Positions 42,703 to 50,994 of a stretch of DNA of 54,522 nucleotides are shown here, piece after piece. The notes beneath the pieces were generated by a model. It was not told where the DNA came from, did no database searches, and saw nothing but the letters and a program-made list of their open reading frames with translations. The stretch is taken from assembly GCA_029975765.1 (NCBI GenBank), contig JARKOK010000187.1, positions 1-54,522 of the forward strand, given 5' to 3'. The stretch's first letter is position 1, and each line of letters opens with the position of its first letter. The DNA comes from Aggregatilineales bacterium. Lineage in GTDB: Bacteria; Chloroflexota; Anaerolineae; Aggregatilineales; Phototrophicaceae. The position numbers and the translations under genes are program-made.

Positions 42703-43857
42703 ATGACCACGACACTACCCGTAGGTTTCCATCAGTTTCACCCGAACAAGTTCTACAACTACCAGTTGAACCGGTGGTATTCGGAGGGATTCACCCGGCT
42801 GGAGGACTTGAAACAGGCGGCGGCGGCCATCAGGACCAACGATGACTACAAAAACGCCTTCATCTCGCTTGCCAGAGCCGCATCAGCGGAGGATCGGCTC
42901 AAAAATGCCGCCTTCTACTACCGCGCGGCGGAATTCCTGACAAAGCCCTCCGACTCCGACAAAATCGCCATCTACGATCAGTTCATCAACGTCTTTTATG
43001 AGGCGTTCAGGGATGATCATATCGAGCGCAGCGCGGTTCCCTATGCCGGAGGATACCTGCCAGCCAGCCGCCTTGCACCCGTCGGGCAGCCAAAAGGGAC
43101 GGTGCTGATCGGCGGCGGCTTCGACTCGCTCATCGAGGAATTCTACTGCTTCTGGAAGCTGTTTTCAGAGGCCGGTTATGAAGTCATCGCCTATGAGGGT
43201 CCCGGTCAGGGCGGCGCACTGCGGAAGCACCATCTGCCTTTCGACCACGCCTGGGAAAAGCCAACCGGTGCCATTCTGGATTATTTCAACGTAACCGATG
43301 CCACCCTGCTCGGCATCTCGATGGGTGGTTACTGGTGTTTGCGCGCTGCCGCTTTTGAGAAGCGCATCCAGCGGGTGATCGTCTTTCCGCCGGTTTATGA
43401 CTGGATGGAAAGCACCAATGGTTTCTCGCGCGGCCTCGTCAACTGGATGATGAAGTGGCCGGGGCTGATGCGCGCCGGCATCCGCATGAAGATGCGCGTC
43501 CCGACGATGGAGCATGTGATCACGCATACTCTGTTTATCACCCAGAAGGATGATTTGCTGGACGTGGTGCGCTGGCAGATGGGCATGAACAAGGATTTCC
43601 TGCATTCGGAACTGGTTGATCAGGATGTTCTGCTGCTGGGCGGGGAGAAGGACGCCTTTCAGCCGCCGGTGCTGTATCACAAGCAGCGGAAAGCCCTGAC
43701 CCACGCCAGATCAATCACGGGCCGCATTTTCACCGAGGCCGATCAGGCGGCCAATCACTGCGGCATGGGTAATCTGGGACTCGTCATCCAGGTGATGCTG
43801 AACTGGATGGAGGAAAAGAACCGGGAGGTCATGCCAGACAGCCGCGTGGCCGGGTAA
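42703..43857 (+). CDS. Alpha/beta-hydrolase (FrsA/2,6-dihydropseudooxynicotine hydrolase-like)
   Basis: 384 residues from ATG 42703, set by GGAGG 5 bases earlier. A helical N-terminal lid region (about 1-110) precedes the hydrolase core: GTVLIGGGFDSL, YEGPGQG, the nucleophile elbow LGISMGGYW with Ser, an Asp in LLGGEKDAF, and the His in AANHCGMG. Members cleave C-C or ester bonds in cyclic ketones and similar compounds. The TetR regulator upstream suggests an inducible detoxification or catabolic role. Followed by a good terminator. Confidence 0.88.
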   Translation: MTTTLPVGFHQFHPNKFYNYQLNRWYSEGFTRLEDLKQAAAAIRTNDDYKNAFISLARAASAEDRLKNAAFYYRAAEFLTKPSDSDKIAIYDQFINVFYEAFRDDHIERSAVPYAGGYLPASRLAPVGQPKGTVLIGGGFDSLIEEFYCFWKLFSEAGYEVIAYEGPGQGGALRKHHLPFDHAWEKPTGAILDYFNVTDATLLGISMGGYWCLRAAAFEKRIQRVIVFPPVYDWMESTNGFSRGLVNWMMKWPGLMRAGIRMKMRVPTMEHVITHTLFITQKDDLLDVVRWQMGMNKDFLHSELVDQDVLLLGGEKDAFQPPVLYHKQRKALTHARSITGRIFTEADQAANHCGMGNLGLVIQVMLNWMEEKNREVMPDSRVAG

Positions 43858-43867
43858 GTTCCGGTGG

Positions 43868-43910
43868 AAACCCTTTCTTATCGGGAAAGGGTTTCTGCTT
43901 CGCTTTTTGA
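43868..43910 (+). terminator. Rho-independent terminator
   Basis: AAACCCTTTC (43868-43877) pairs perfectly with GAAAGGGTTT (43885-43894), followed by CTGCTTCGCTTTTT. Confidence 0.85.
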
Positions 43911-44027
43911 GGTTTTCACCCTGCCCGCCATCTGGCCGGTGGGCGTCAGGGTCAATTCTTAATGCGCCTCCCGACAGAATACTATTAAGATATATTTGCA
44001 ACTTATTCCCGAGGAGGAAATTCGATT

Positions 44028-44531
44028 ATGAAAAGATCGCGCCTTGAGATCGCGATACTGGTGGTGGTTGCCTCGATCCTGACACTCGATGCCCTGATCG
44101 TCGCTTCGCACCAGAAGCTCAACTGGACAACCTTCGCCCAGGCCTATGAAGTGCCAGCAGCCGTTCCGGGTATTGTGCAGCAGGGCGGTAATGCCGTAGT
44201 AGATACCCCGGACGAGAATACGCTCACGCTGACCAGTCTCGGACCGGATGGCACCTCGAATGAAACCTTGCAGATCAACATGGACGACCTGGCCGCTTTA
44301 CCCGATAATGCTGACGAGGCTCAGGAAGTTGCCAGTACCAGCGACGGTTACGTTGTTCTCTACAAGCTGCCGACGAGTGATGCACAGGGGAGCAATTTCC
44401 AGGTTAACATCGGGCCGGATAAAGAAGGAAAAATCTTCGTCTACGTGTTCGAAATCAATCCGTTCCGCTGTGTATCCCGCTATCAGTTTACAACTGCCGA
44501 CCCGACGCACGAGTATGAGGGGTCGTGCTAA
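44028..44531 (+). CDS. Membrane-anchored hypothetical protein
   Basis: 167 residues. One N-terminal helix (about 8-27: EIAILVVVASILTLDALIV) acts as anchor or uncleaved signal; the rest is acidic and external, with two Cys near the end (FRCVSRY and the terminal GSC), which may form a disulfide. No family recognised. Strong ribosome site (GAGGAGG, 44011-44017). It lies just before the glycan genes, but no overlap links them. Confidence 0.72.
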   Translation: MKRSRLEIAILVVVASILTLDALIVASHQKLNWTTFAQAYEVPAAVPGIVQQGGNAVVDTPDENTLTLTSLGPDGTSNETLQINMDDLAALPDNADEAQEVASTSDGYVVLYKLPTSDAQGSNFQVNIGPDKEGKIFVYVFEINPFRCVSRYQFTTADPTHEYEGSC

Positions 44532-44577
44532 TCTGAGATTTTCAGCAGCAGACTGCTAAAGCAGGTTATCGAATGGC

Positions 44578-44603
44578 TTGGGGTACGGCGCGCCGTGCCC
44601 CAA
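44578..44603. repeat. GGGGC-type palindrome, possible copy 5
   Basis: TTGGGG-T-ACGGC with GCCGT-G-CCCCAA: 11 of 12 pairs around the centre. The GTA ends of the family are missing, but the core matches copy 2. Confidence 0.55.
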
Positions 44604-44678
44604 CGGATGGCTGTTCTTTCGCTGGTTTCTTTCGAGAATCGGCTTTAGCGTTTGCTGCCGGGATTCGACTAAACATTT

Positions 44679-46175
44679 ATGACGGTTCTCGTTAAGCAGC
44701 ACCGGCAGCTTATACTACCGCTTGGGTTGTTTTCTCTGAGCCTGACTGTTCTCCTGCGGACAATGGCTCCTACCGTTTACACGCTGGACAGTGGCGAATT
44801 TGTTATTGCTGCTGCCCAGCTTGGCATCGCGCACGGCCCGGGCTATCCACTTTATCTTCTCTTACTTCATCTCTTCCTCCATCTGCCTGTTGGTGATCTC
44901 GGTTTTCGTGGCAATCTGTTTTCCGCTCTGTGTCTGGCCGCTGCTGTGCCTGTGCTCTATACCATGCTGGCGCGGCTTGTGGGCGACCGCCGCACAGCCG
45001 CGATCACGACGATGCTGTGGGTCTGGTCATATTATGTCTGGGCTGTTGGGCTGTTCGCGGAGGTATACGCCCCTCAACTTCTCACTTTAACGTGGGTAGG
45101 CTGGGCGCTGTTGAAGCTAAAATCGAACCAGCCACATCCCTGTCATGCCCTGCAGGCCGGCGCGCTGTTCGGCGTGGCGGTAGCCATGTGTCCATCATCC
45201 ATCCTGTTTGCACCCGGTATGGTGGCTGTATTTATGCAGTCGCGCATCTCATGGCGGCTGCGTATCGCTTCGGCAGCTCTGGCGCTGGCGTTATTCGTAA
45301 TCCCACAGTTTTACTTCCCCTGGCGTTATGCTCTACAGCCGACGTTTAATCTGGCTGGATCGTATAACGCCGACGGAGCGTTCCAGCCGATACATCTGGA
45401 TACGCTGTCCGGTCTGTCATGGTTTATCGCCGGGGGGCAGTTTCAGGGATTGTTTTTTAACCAGGGCATTATCCCGTCTGCCGGACAAATCAGTCAGGTG
45501 TTTCGACTCTATCTGCATAATTTTCTCGGTCTTGGGGTCGTGGTGGGCGTCATTGGGGCCGCTGCCCTGTGGCAGCAGTCCAGACGAACCTTCTGGTTGT
45601 GGCTGGTCTTTTTTGTGCCATACACCTACTTCTATACGACTTATGGGGCCGTAGACAAACAACTGATGTTTGGCCCCAGCTTTTTACTCTGGACTATCCC
45701 TGTTGCCTTTGGCCTCCGGCGGTTGGTCCAGCAGTTTTCAGCCAGATCGTTTTACGCCTTGCTGGTACTACCCCTGCTCGCGCTGGTGGTCTTCCTGCCA
45801 CAGCTCGATTTAAGCACCGAAACCACCATTTACCAACGGGCAGATGCGCTGCTCCAGCGCGTGCCTTTGCGGGCGGTGATTTTTGGTCAGTGGCACGATC
45901 TGGTGCCGGTCCAATTTTTGTACTATTTGGAAGGGAAACGGGCCGATGTCCGGTTAGTGAATCTGTTTCTCTTTCCACAACCTGAACTGACGCAATACCT
46001 GGATCATCTGACGGCGCAGCAGGAACCCGTCGTATTTATCAGCAGCCGTCTGGGTTCAGACGAGCAGCCGCATCCCAATCTCGCCTGGTTGTTTACCCGT
46101 TACCGGGTTGAAACCACGACGCTCAGTTTTGGCGATGAACCCCCGCTTGATCTGTTCCTGGTACAATCCAAATGA
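44679..46175 (+). CDS. DUF2723 multi-pass membrane protein (glycosyltransferase-like)
   Basis: 498 residues with about 10-11 helices. The N-terminal motif YTLDSGEFVIAAAQLGIAHGPGYPLYLLL matches the DUF2723 signature (Asp/Ser/Glu plus HxPGYP), which resembles GT-C glycosyltransferases. The C-terminal 100 residues are a soluble external part (VPLRAVIFGQWHDLVPVQFLYYLEGKRADV). It probably works on lipid-linked sugars at the membrane. It overlaps the ligase-like gene by 4 bases. The start has only a weak ribosome site. Confidence 0.88.
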   Translation: MTVLVKQHRQLILPLGLFSLSLTVLLRTMAPTVYTLDSGEFVIAAAQLGIAHGPGYPLYLLLLHLFLHLPVGDLGFRGNLFSALCLAAAVPVLYTMLARLVGDRRTAAITTMLWVWSYYVWAVGLFAEVYAPQLLTLTWVGWALLKLKSNQPHPCHALQAGALFGVAVAMCPSSILFAPGMVAVFMQSRISWRLRIASAALALALFVIPQFYFPWRYALQPTFNLAGSYNADGAFQPIHLDTLSGLSWFIAGGQFQGLFFNQGIIPSAGQISQVFRLYLHNFLGLGVVVGVIGAAALWQQSRRTFWLWLVFFVPYTYFYTTYGAVDKQLMFGPSFLLWTIPVAFGLRRLVQQFSARSFYALLVLPLLALVVFLPQLDLSTETTIYQRADALLQRVPLRAVIFGQWHDLVPVQFLYYLEGKRADVRLVNLFLFPQPELTQYLDHLTAQQEPVVFISSRLGSDEQPHPNLAWLFTRYRVETTTLSFGDEPPLDLFLVQSK

Positions 46176-47518
46176 TGCGGCAGCCTGAGACAGACCTCTG
46201 GCTGCACCGGGCACAGGGCCTTTCATTAGCGGCTGTCCCGGTACTGACGGCTCACTCGGCTTTTTACGTGTTAGGGTTTGTGCCTACCCGTTTTAGTATC
46301 ATCTTCGAACTGCGCGGCATTGTCTTTAAACTGGCTGATCTGGCCTTTATGGTACTGATCATAACGACCATTCTGCGGCTGATACTCAGCGGCAGCTATC
46401 GCCAGCAAATCAGCACAACCGCCATGCTCTGCCGGCGTTATGCTGCCTGCTGGGCGCTGTCAGGACTAACGCTCTGGATATTCGCCGGCGCGTTGTGGGC
46501 CGATCAGCCGTTCCTGACAGTCTACCACGCAGTGATGACCACCCTGCTGCTTGCGATGGGGTTAATCCTGGTAGATCGGGTGAGATTACACCGCCCGGTA
46601 GGGATAATCGCTGCGTTTGCCCTGACTGCCGCGTTTCAGGCCGGAATTGCCGTGCTGCAACATTGGAATGGGGGTTCGCTCGGCTGGACGTGGCTCGGAG
46701 AAGTCCCATTTACAGGAGAGCGCGGCCAGGGGCTAACTTTTAATCCCAACACCCTTGCTGATTTTCTGGTCATCGGCCACTTTATGGCGATCTGCTGGCT
46801 GGTGATGGTGGCCGCCGCCCCAATGAAACGGGCTGCCCTGCTGATGCTGTTGATCATTAACGCCGGCATTTTTGCAACGCTGTCACGCGGGGCTTTGGGT
46901 GCGGTATGGTTAAGCACCATTGTGCTGTTTATACTTCTGAAAACCCGGCGGCACCGGTATAAAAACTGGCTGCGCCTCGGCGGGATGCTCCTGGTTGGAA
47001 TGATTTTTATCATCTTGATTGTTAATCTTCGCTTCAATCGTGAGCAGAATCTGGCTCAGCGCCTGTTTTTTGCTTTTCCGCTGACTGCCGCCGTGATTCA
47101 GGAGTCGCCGTTCCTGGGTGTCGGTGCCGGAAACCTGATGCTGCGGGCAGATACCATTGCCAGCAGCGCGCAGATTTCCGTCGTTGAGCATCTGGTATAT
47201 GGGCAGTTGCAGCCCGCTCATAATGCTTATCTGACACTATGGGCTGAATTGGGGCTGCCTGGCGTGCTGTTAACGGTGCTGATCGGCTGGCAGATCGTGG
47301 CAGACCTGTTGACCTCCTCCAGCAAACTCCAGCTTGTTATCGGCTGCACCCTTCTCGCTGTCGGCATCATCATGGCATCGGAATTCCATTTCTGGCTGGA
47401 TGTGCAGTGGAGGCGCCTGCTGTTCTGGATAATAGCTGTGTCGTTGGGCAACGAGCTTACTCGGTTTACGAAAAACCCACCAGACCTTGCAGCCACTTCA
47501 GGATTTCTCCAGACGTGA
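46172..47518 (+). CDS. O-antigen ligase/polymerase-like membrane protein (Wzy/WaaL family)
   Basis: 448 residues with about 11-12 helices. A long external loop precedes the QPAHNAYLTLWAELGLPGVLL motif, the typical PAHNxYL...LG signature of O-antigen ligases. It joins or polymerises lipid-linked oligosaccharides. Coupled to the DUF2723 gene. Its last 53 bases overlap the end of the convergent kinase gene. Confidence 0.9.
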   Translation: MMRQPETDLWLHRAQGLSLAAVPVLTAHSAFYVLGFVPTRFSIIFELRGIVFKLADLAFMVLIITTILRLILSGSYRQQISTTAMLCRRYAACWALSGLTLWIFAGALWADQPFLTVYHAVMTTLLLAMGLILVDRVRLHRPVGIIAAFALTAAFQAGIAVLQHWNGGSLGWTWLGEVPFTGERGQGLTFNPNTLADFLVIGHFMAICWLVMVAAAPMKRAALLMLLIINAGIFATLSRGALGAVWLSTIVLFILLKTRRHRYKNWLRLGGMLLVGMIFIILIVNLRFNREQNLAQRLFFAFPLTAAVIQESPFLGVGAGNLMLRADTIASSAQISVVEHLVYGQLQPAHNAYLTLWAELGLPGVLLTVLIGWQIVADLLTSSSKLQLVIGCTLLAVGIIMASEFHFWLDVQWRRLLFWIIAVSLGNELTRFTKNPPDLAATSGFLQT

Positions 47519-49619
47519 TTCCTGGCGCTTTTGTGATGGTAACACATCCCTTTATGAGATTAGTGGTATCCCATTCGGCCTGGCCGGAGACGATCACGAT
47601 GCGCAGGTTCTGTCCGTCGGGGCTGGCGCGCAGATGCTCCACCACCTGAAAGCCGTCCAGATCAGGCATCTCCAGATCAAGCAGCATCAAATCCGGCGCG
47701 CCGTAGCGCAGCAGTGCCAGCGCCTCCTGACCGCTGTAGGCAGTGGTTACCCGGTAACGTTTGAGCGGGTTATCCAGCATCCGTTCGATCAGGCGCACGA
47801 AATCGCGGTCGTCGTCCACGATCATGATACTGGTCACCGCCTCGCCAAACTGGCGCAGCGTATCCCACAGGTCATTGTGAGAAATCGGTTTGATGAGGTA
47901 GCCCTGCGCCGCCAGCCGCCGCTGCAAAATACCTTCACCCGGCAGCGGGCAGGCGATGAAACTGGTCTGCGGGATACTCCATTCAGCGGCCAGTTCCGCC
48001 AGCCGGTCGGCGGCCAGGGGCGCGTCGGAGGTGTCAATGATGACCACCTGTGGCAGCATCTGCCGCGCGGCCTGTCCCGCCTGTTCCAGATCAGGCACGA
48101 TGATGGCGCGGACTGTCCGTAAATACCGGGCGATCATCGAAGCGGCTGCCGGACTGCGTGTAACCAGCAGCACCACATCGTCCTTGCTCGGCTGGCGGCT
48201 GGTGGCGGGACTGTCGCCATGAAGCTGCGGCAGCGCCTCAACCGGCGCGACCGGCAGGCTGAACGTCAACGTGCTGCCGGCTCCGAGCTGGCTGTCTACC
48301 CGAATGCGCCCGCCGTGCAGCTGCGCCAACTGCTGGCTGATTGTCAGCCCCAGGCCCGCTCCACCGCTGCGCCGCCGCAGCGGGTTATCCAACTGGCGAA
48401 ACGGCTCAAAGATGTGCTGGAGGTTTTCCGGGGCGATGCCAATACCGGTATCCGTTACGGCAAAACTCACTTCGGTATCCTGCTGCTGCACCCGCAGGGT
48501 GACGCTGCCCTGCTCGGTAAACCGCGCGGCGTTGTTCAGCAGGTTGAAGATGATCTGTTTGATACGAATTGGGTCAACCCACACCGTTGGCAGGTCGGGC
48601 GCGATGTCAGCTTCAAACCGCAGCCCGCGTGTTTCGACCAGGCTGCGCGCGGTGTTCACCGCCTCCTCCGCGATCAGGGTCAGGTCGGTTTCTTCCATTT
48701 GCAGGCTCATCTGCGCCGTTTCGACCCGCGCCAGATCCAGCACGTCATTCACCAGACTTTGCAGATGGCAGGCGTTGCGGTACACAATGCTCAGATCGCG
48801 CATGTACAGCGGCGGCAGGGCGCTGCCATAATATTCCGGCGACTGGATCATCGTTTCGGTAAACCCGACGATCAGATTCAGCGGCGTGCGGAGTTCATGG
48901 CTGATCGTCTGGGCAAAGTGCTGTTTCAGCCGCCGCGCCTCCTCTGCCTGATACCGCGCATTTTCCAGCGCGTAATTCGCCCGGTACAGGTTGTGGGTGG
49001 CAATATCGAGGCTCTTTAACGCCTGTTCCAGTTCGGCTTTACGGTCGCGGGCCATGTTCTGATTACGAAACGCCGACTCGTAACCGTTCAGCGCCCACGT
49101 CAGCGCCGTGTACAGGTTGCGCGTTGCAATCATCACGGCAACGGTGACGACGCCCAGCATAATCATCGGGAGCAGCAGCAGGCTGCCCGGTATGCCCGCG
49201 CCCGTCAGCGCCAGCGTGATGGCCGCCGCCGCGAAAGCCACCAGCAGAATACCCGACTGTCCCAGCAGCACACTCGAAAATATAACCGGCACAATGAACA
49301 GGTGCGCGATTTCAGCCTGCCGGAAGATGACCGCCGCCGCGCCCAGGCACGCCAGCAGCGCGACGATCAGCCCCACCGCTGCCCCCTGCAAAAACCGCCG
49401 CCGCGCCAGATAGGTTAAGCCGGCGACCGCCGCCAGCAGCAGGCACAGCAGCGCCACCGGCTGCCGGGCGCTGCCGGTGTTGACCGGCCACAGCGCCCAG
49501 ATAAATCCGGCGTAACAGACCCCCCCCAGCAGCAGCGCAATCCGCCGGAACGAACTGCTGCGAAGTTCCTCCAGGCTGCTTTTGAGCAGCGCCACTTCAT
49601 TCTCTGCGATCATCATCAA
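47466..49619 (-). CDS. Membrane hybrid histidine kinase with two receiver domains
   Basis: 717 residues. About six helices (about 25-170) of a MASE-like sensor are followed by a coiled coil and the kinase core: H in FAQTISHELRTPLN, N-box NLLNNAARFTEQG, DTGIGIAPENLQHIFEPF, GGAGLGLTIS. A first receiver-like domain (about 475-585) lacks a normal acidic pair (VLLVTRSPAAAS) but keeps an Asp in VVIIDTSDA, so it is probably inactive. The second receiver (about 590-715) has IMIVDDDRDF and LMLLDLEMPDLDG. It starts inside the end of the upstream HTH-receiver gene (23-base overlap), so both act together. Its 3' end overlaps the glycan gene by 53 bases. Confidence 0.92.
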   Translation of the reverse strand: MMMIAENEVALLKSSLEELRSSSFRRIALLLGGVCYAGFIWALWPVNTGSARQPVALLCLLLAAVAGLTYLARRRFLQGAAVGLIVALLACLGAAAVIFRQAEIAHLFIVPVIFSSVLLGQSGILLVAFAAAAITLALTGAGIPGSLLLLPMIMLGVVTVAVMIATRNLYTALTWALNGYESAFRNQNMARDRKAELEQALKSLDIATHNLYRANYALENARYQAEEARRLKQHFAQTISHELRTPLNLIVGFTETMIQSPEYYGSALPPLYMRDLSIVYRNACHLQSLVNDVLDLARVETAQMSLQMEETDLTLIAEEAVNTARSLVETRGLRFEADIAPDLPTVWVDPIRIKQIIFNLLNNAARFTEQGSVTLRVQQQDTEVSFAVTDTGIGIAPENLQHIFEPFRQLDNPLRRRSGGAGLGLTISQQLAQLHGGRIRVDSQLGAGSTLTFSLPVAPVEALPQLHGDSPATSRQPSKDDVVLLVTRSPAAASMIARYLRTVRAIIVPDLEQAGQAARQMLPQVVIIDTSDAPLAADRLAELAAEWSIPQTSFIACPLPGEGILQRRLAAQGYLIKPISHNDLWDTLRQFGEAVTSIMIVDDDRDFVRLIERMLDNPLKRYRVTTAYSGQEALALLRYGAPDLMLLDLEMPDLDGFQVVEHLRASPDGQNLRIVIVSGQAEWDTTNLIKGCVTITKAPGITSGEILKWLQGLVGFS

Positions 49620-50799
49620 CCATCTGTTTCAATTCCGCCAGCGCCCCCAGCAGCGCCGCTTCGGTAATCGGTTTGTCTAAAAAGACCGCCGCGCCCAGCG
49701 CCAGCGCCAGTTCCCGCTGTTTCAGCACGCTGCAAATCACCACGGGGATGTGCGCTGTCATTGGCTGGCTGACGAAGTTTTGCAGCAGTTCCCAGCCATC
49801 CTGTTCCGGCATCATCAGGTCGAGAACGGCACAGAACGGCTGCACCTGCCGCGCCAGTTCCAGCGCAGTGGCGGCGTGCTGGGTCGCCAGCACGTGATAG
49901 CCGTTGGGCGTCAGATACCGTTCGTAGAGGGCCAGCATGTCGGCGTTATCATCCACTACCAGCACCGTGTAATCGCTGTCCAGCGGCAGGCGCAGTTCGA
50001 ACCGCTGGCCGTCGTTATCGGCCAGCAGGGCGATGCTGCCCTGGTTATGCTGGAGCATATCGGCCAGCGTCCTGAACCATTCGTCATCAGTCTGCGGCGG
50101 CTGGGTGAGCGGCGGCTGAACACCTATCCTCAGCAGCAGGCTGCCGTCCACCGTGTGGGCGGTAAACCGCAGCGTGCCGTGCCGGGTGTGATTGGCAAGA
50201 TGCCCCAGCAGCCCCATCATGACCTGGCGCAGCAGGTTGCGCCCCATACCGGCGGTGGGCAGGCGCGGCGGCAGCGCCAGTTCGATACGCACGGCGCTGT
50301 CGTCCAGAATCCGTTTGAGCAGCGCCAGCACGCCTTCGATCACTTCCAGCACATCCGACCGGCTTTCGCTCTGGGTGATGCGCGCCATTTCGGAATGCAG
50401 CAGTTCGGTATGGTCAGGCAGCGCCGGGATGGCAGCGCCGCGATTCCATAAAATAGCGGCAATCGCTTCGATAGCGGCGGCGTGCTCACGATAATACTGG
50501 CGGCGGCTGATCGCCAGCTTGTCGGCTACCTGCTGCGGGTCGAGCGCATCCACATAACGCAGCACCATAATGCGGTGCCGCCGCCACTCGCGGGAATGCA
50601 CCGGCGCGCCCTGCCCCGGCGATAGTTCTTCGATGACCTCCAGCAGCAGATGGTGCAGCCGCCAGCCGCGCTCCTTGGGGGACAGTTCGGCGCCGGCCAG
50701 CAGGTAATCAGCGAGCGGTTGGGTGCGAAGCTGGACAAAATCGTAAAGATGCTGGTAGGCACTGGCAACCAGCGCCACAAATTCTATCTGGTTGAACAT
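49597..50799 (-). CDS. HTH / degenerate kinase-ATPase / receiver protein
   Basis: About 400 residues from ATG 50799; upstream codons in frame lie in the repeat region and are not protein-like. N-terminal part (about 1-115) includes an HTH-like segment DPQQVADKLAISRRQYYREH. The middle (about 125-275) resembles a HisKA/HATPase pair without a phospho-His and with poor N/G boxes (VMMGLLGHLANHTRHGTLRF; NQGSIALL). A good receiver domain is at the end (about 278-395: VLVVDDNADM, CAVLDLMMPEQDGWEL, FLDKPI). DNA-binding plus receiver in reverse order is unusual. It is encoded with the hybrid kinase and probably receives its phosphate. Confidence 0.8.
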   Translation of the reverse strand: MFNQIEFVALVASAYQHLYDFVQLRTQPLADYLLAGAELSPKERGWRLHHLLLEVIEELSPGQGAPVHSREWRRHRIMVLRYVDALDPQQVADKLAISRRQYYREHAAAIEAIAAILWNRGAAIPALPDHTELLHSEMARITQSESRSDVLEVIEGVLALLKRILDDSAVRIELALPPRLPTAGMGRNLLRQVMMGLLGHLANHTRHGTLRFTAHTVDGSLLLRIGVQPPLTQPPQTDDEWFRTLADMLQHNQGSIALLADNDGQRFELRLPLDSDYTVLVVDDNADMLALYERYLTPNGYHVLATQHAATALELARQVQPFCAVLDLMMPEQDGWELLQNFVSQPMTAHIPVVICSVLKQRELALALGAAVFLDKPITEAALLGALAELKQMVDDDRRE

Positions 50800-50800
50800 A

Positions 50801-50830
50801 ACTGGCACAAACTGGCACAAACATGGCACG
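50801..50830. repeat. 10-bp direct repeats next to the start of 49597-50799
   Basis: ACTGGCACAA occurs twice in a row (50801-50810, 50811-50820), followed by a partial third copy, ACATGGCACG (50821-50830). They end 1 base from the ATG on the minus strand. The 10-bp phase places the repeats on one DNA face, suggesting a cooperative binding site or an mRNA signal. Confidence 0.6.
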
Positions 50831-50962
50831 AAAGAAATTGATTTATTGCGCGCCTGCGAGCTTAATGAGAGTATAGCGGACAACATTTGGCCGGTAAAGC
50901 TGGCTTGCCAGATGAGACAAAAGGAGGCGCTGCCGTTTACGACCACCGTCCGTCCAAAACAG

Positions 50963-50976
50963 TTTCGTTATCGAAA
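50963..50976 (+). promoter_or_regulatory. Candidate operator before the sugar ABC operon
   Basis: TTTCG (50963-50967) and CGAAA (50972-50976) form a palindrome with centre TTAT, 19 bases before the ATG of the binding-protein gene and next to the ribosome site (GGAAGGAG, 50981-50988). Likely operator of a sugar-type repressor; no regulator gene is beside it. Confidence 0.4.
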
Positions 50977-50994
50977 TAAGGGAAGGAGAATTTT

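Noticed and set aside
48219-49019. Long plus-strand frame opposite the hybrid kinase
   Set aside because: It is an antisense shadow of a well-conserved kinase core; composition is typical of shadow frames in GC-rich genes.
50801-50830. Sigma-54 promoter in the TGGCAC repeats
   Set aside because: TGGCAC looks like a -24 box, but no GC lies at the required distance and no sigma-54 activator is encoded nearby.
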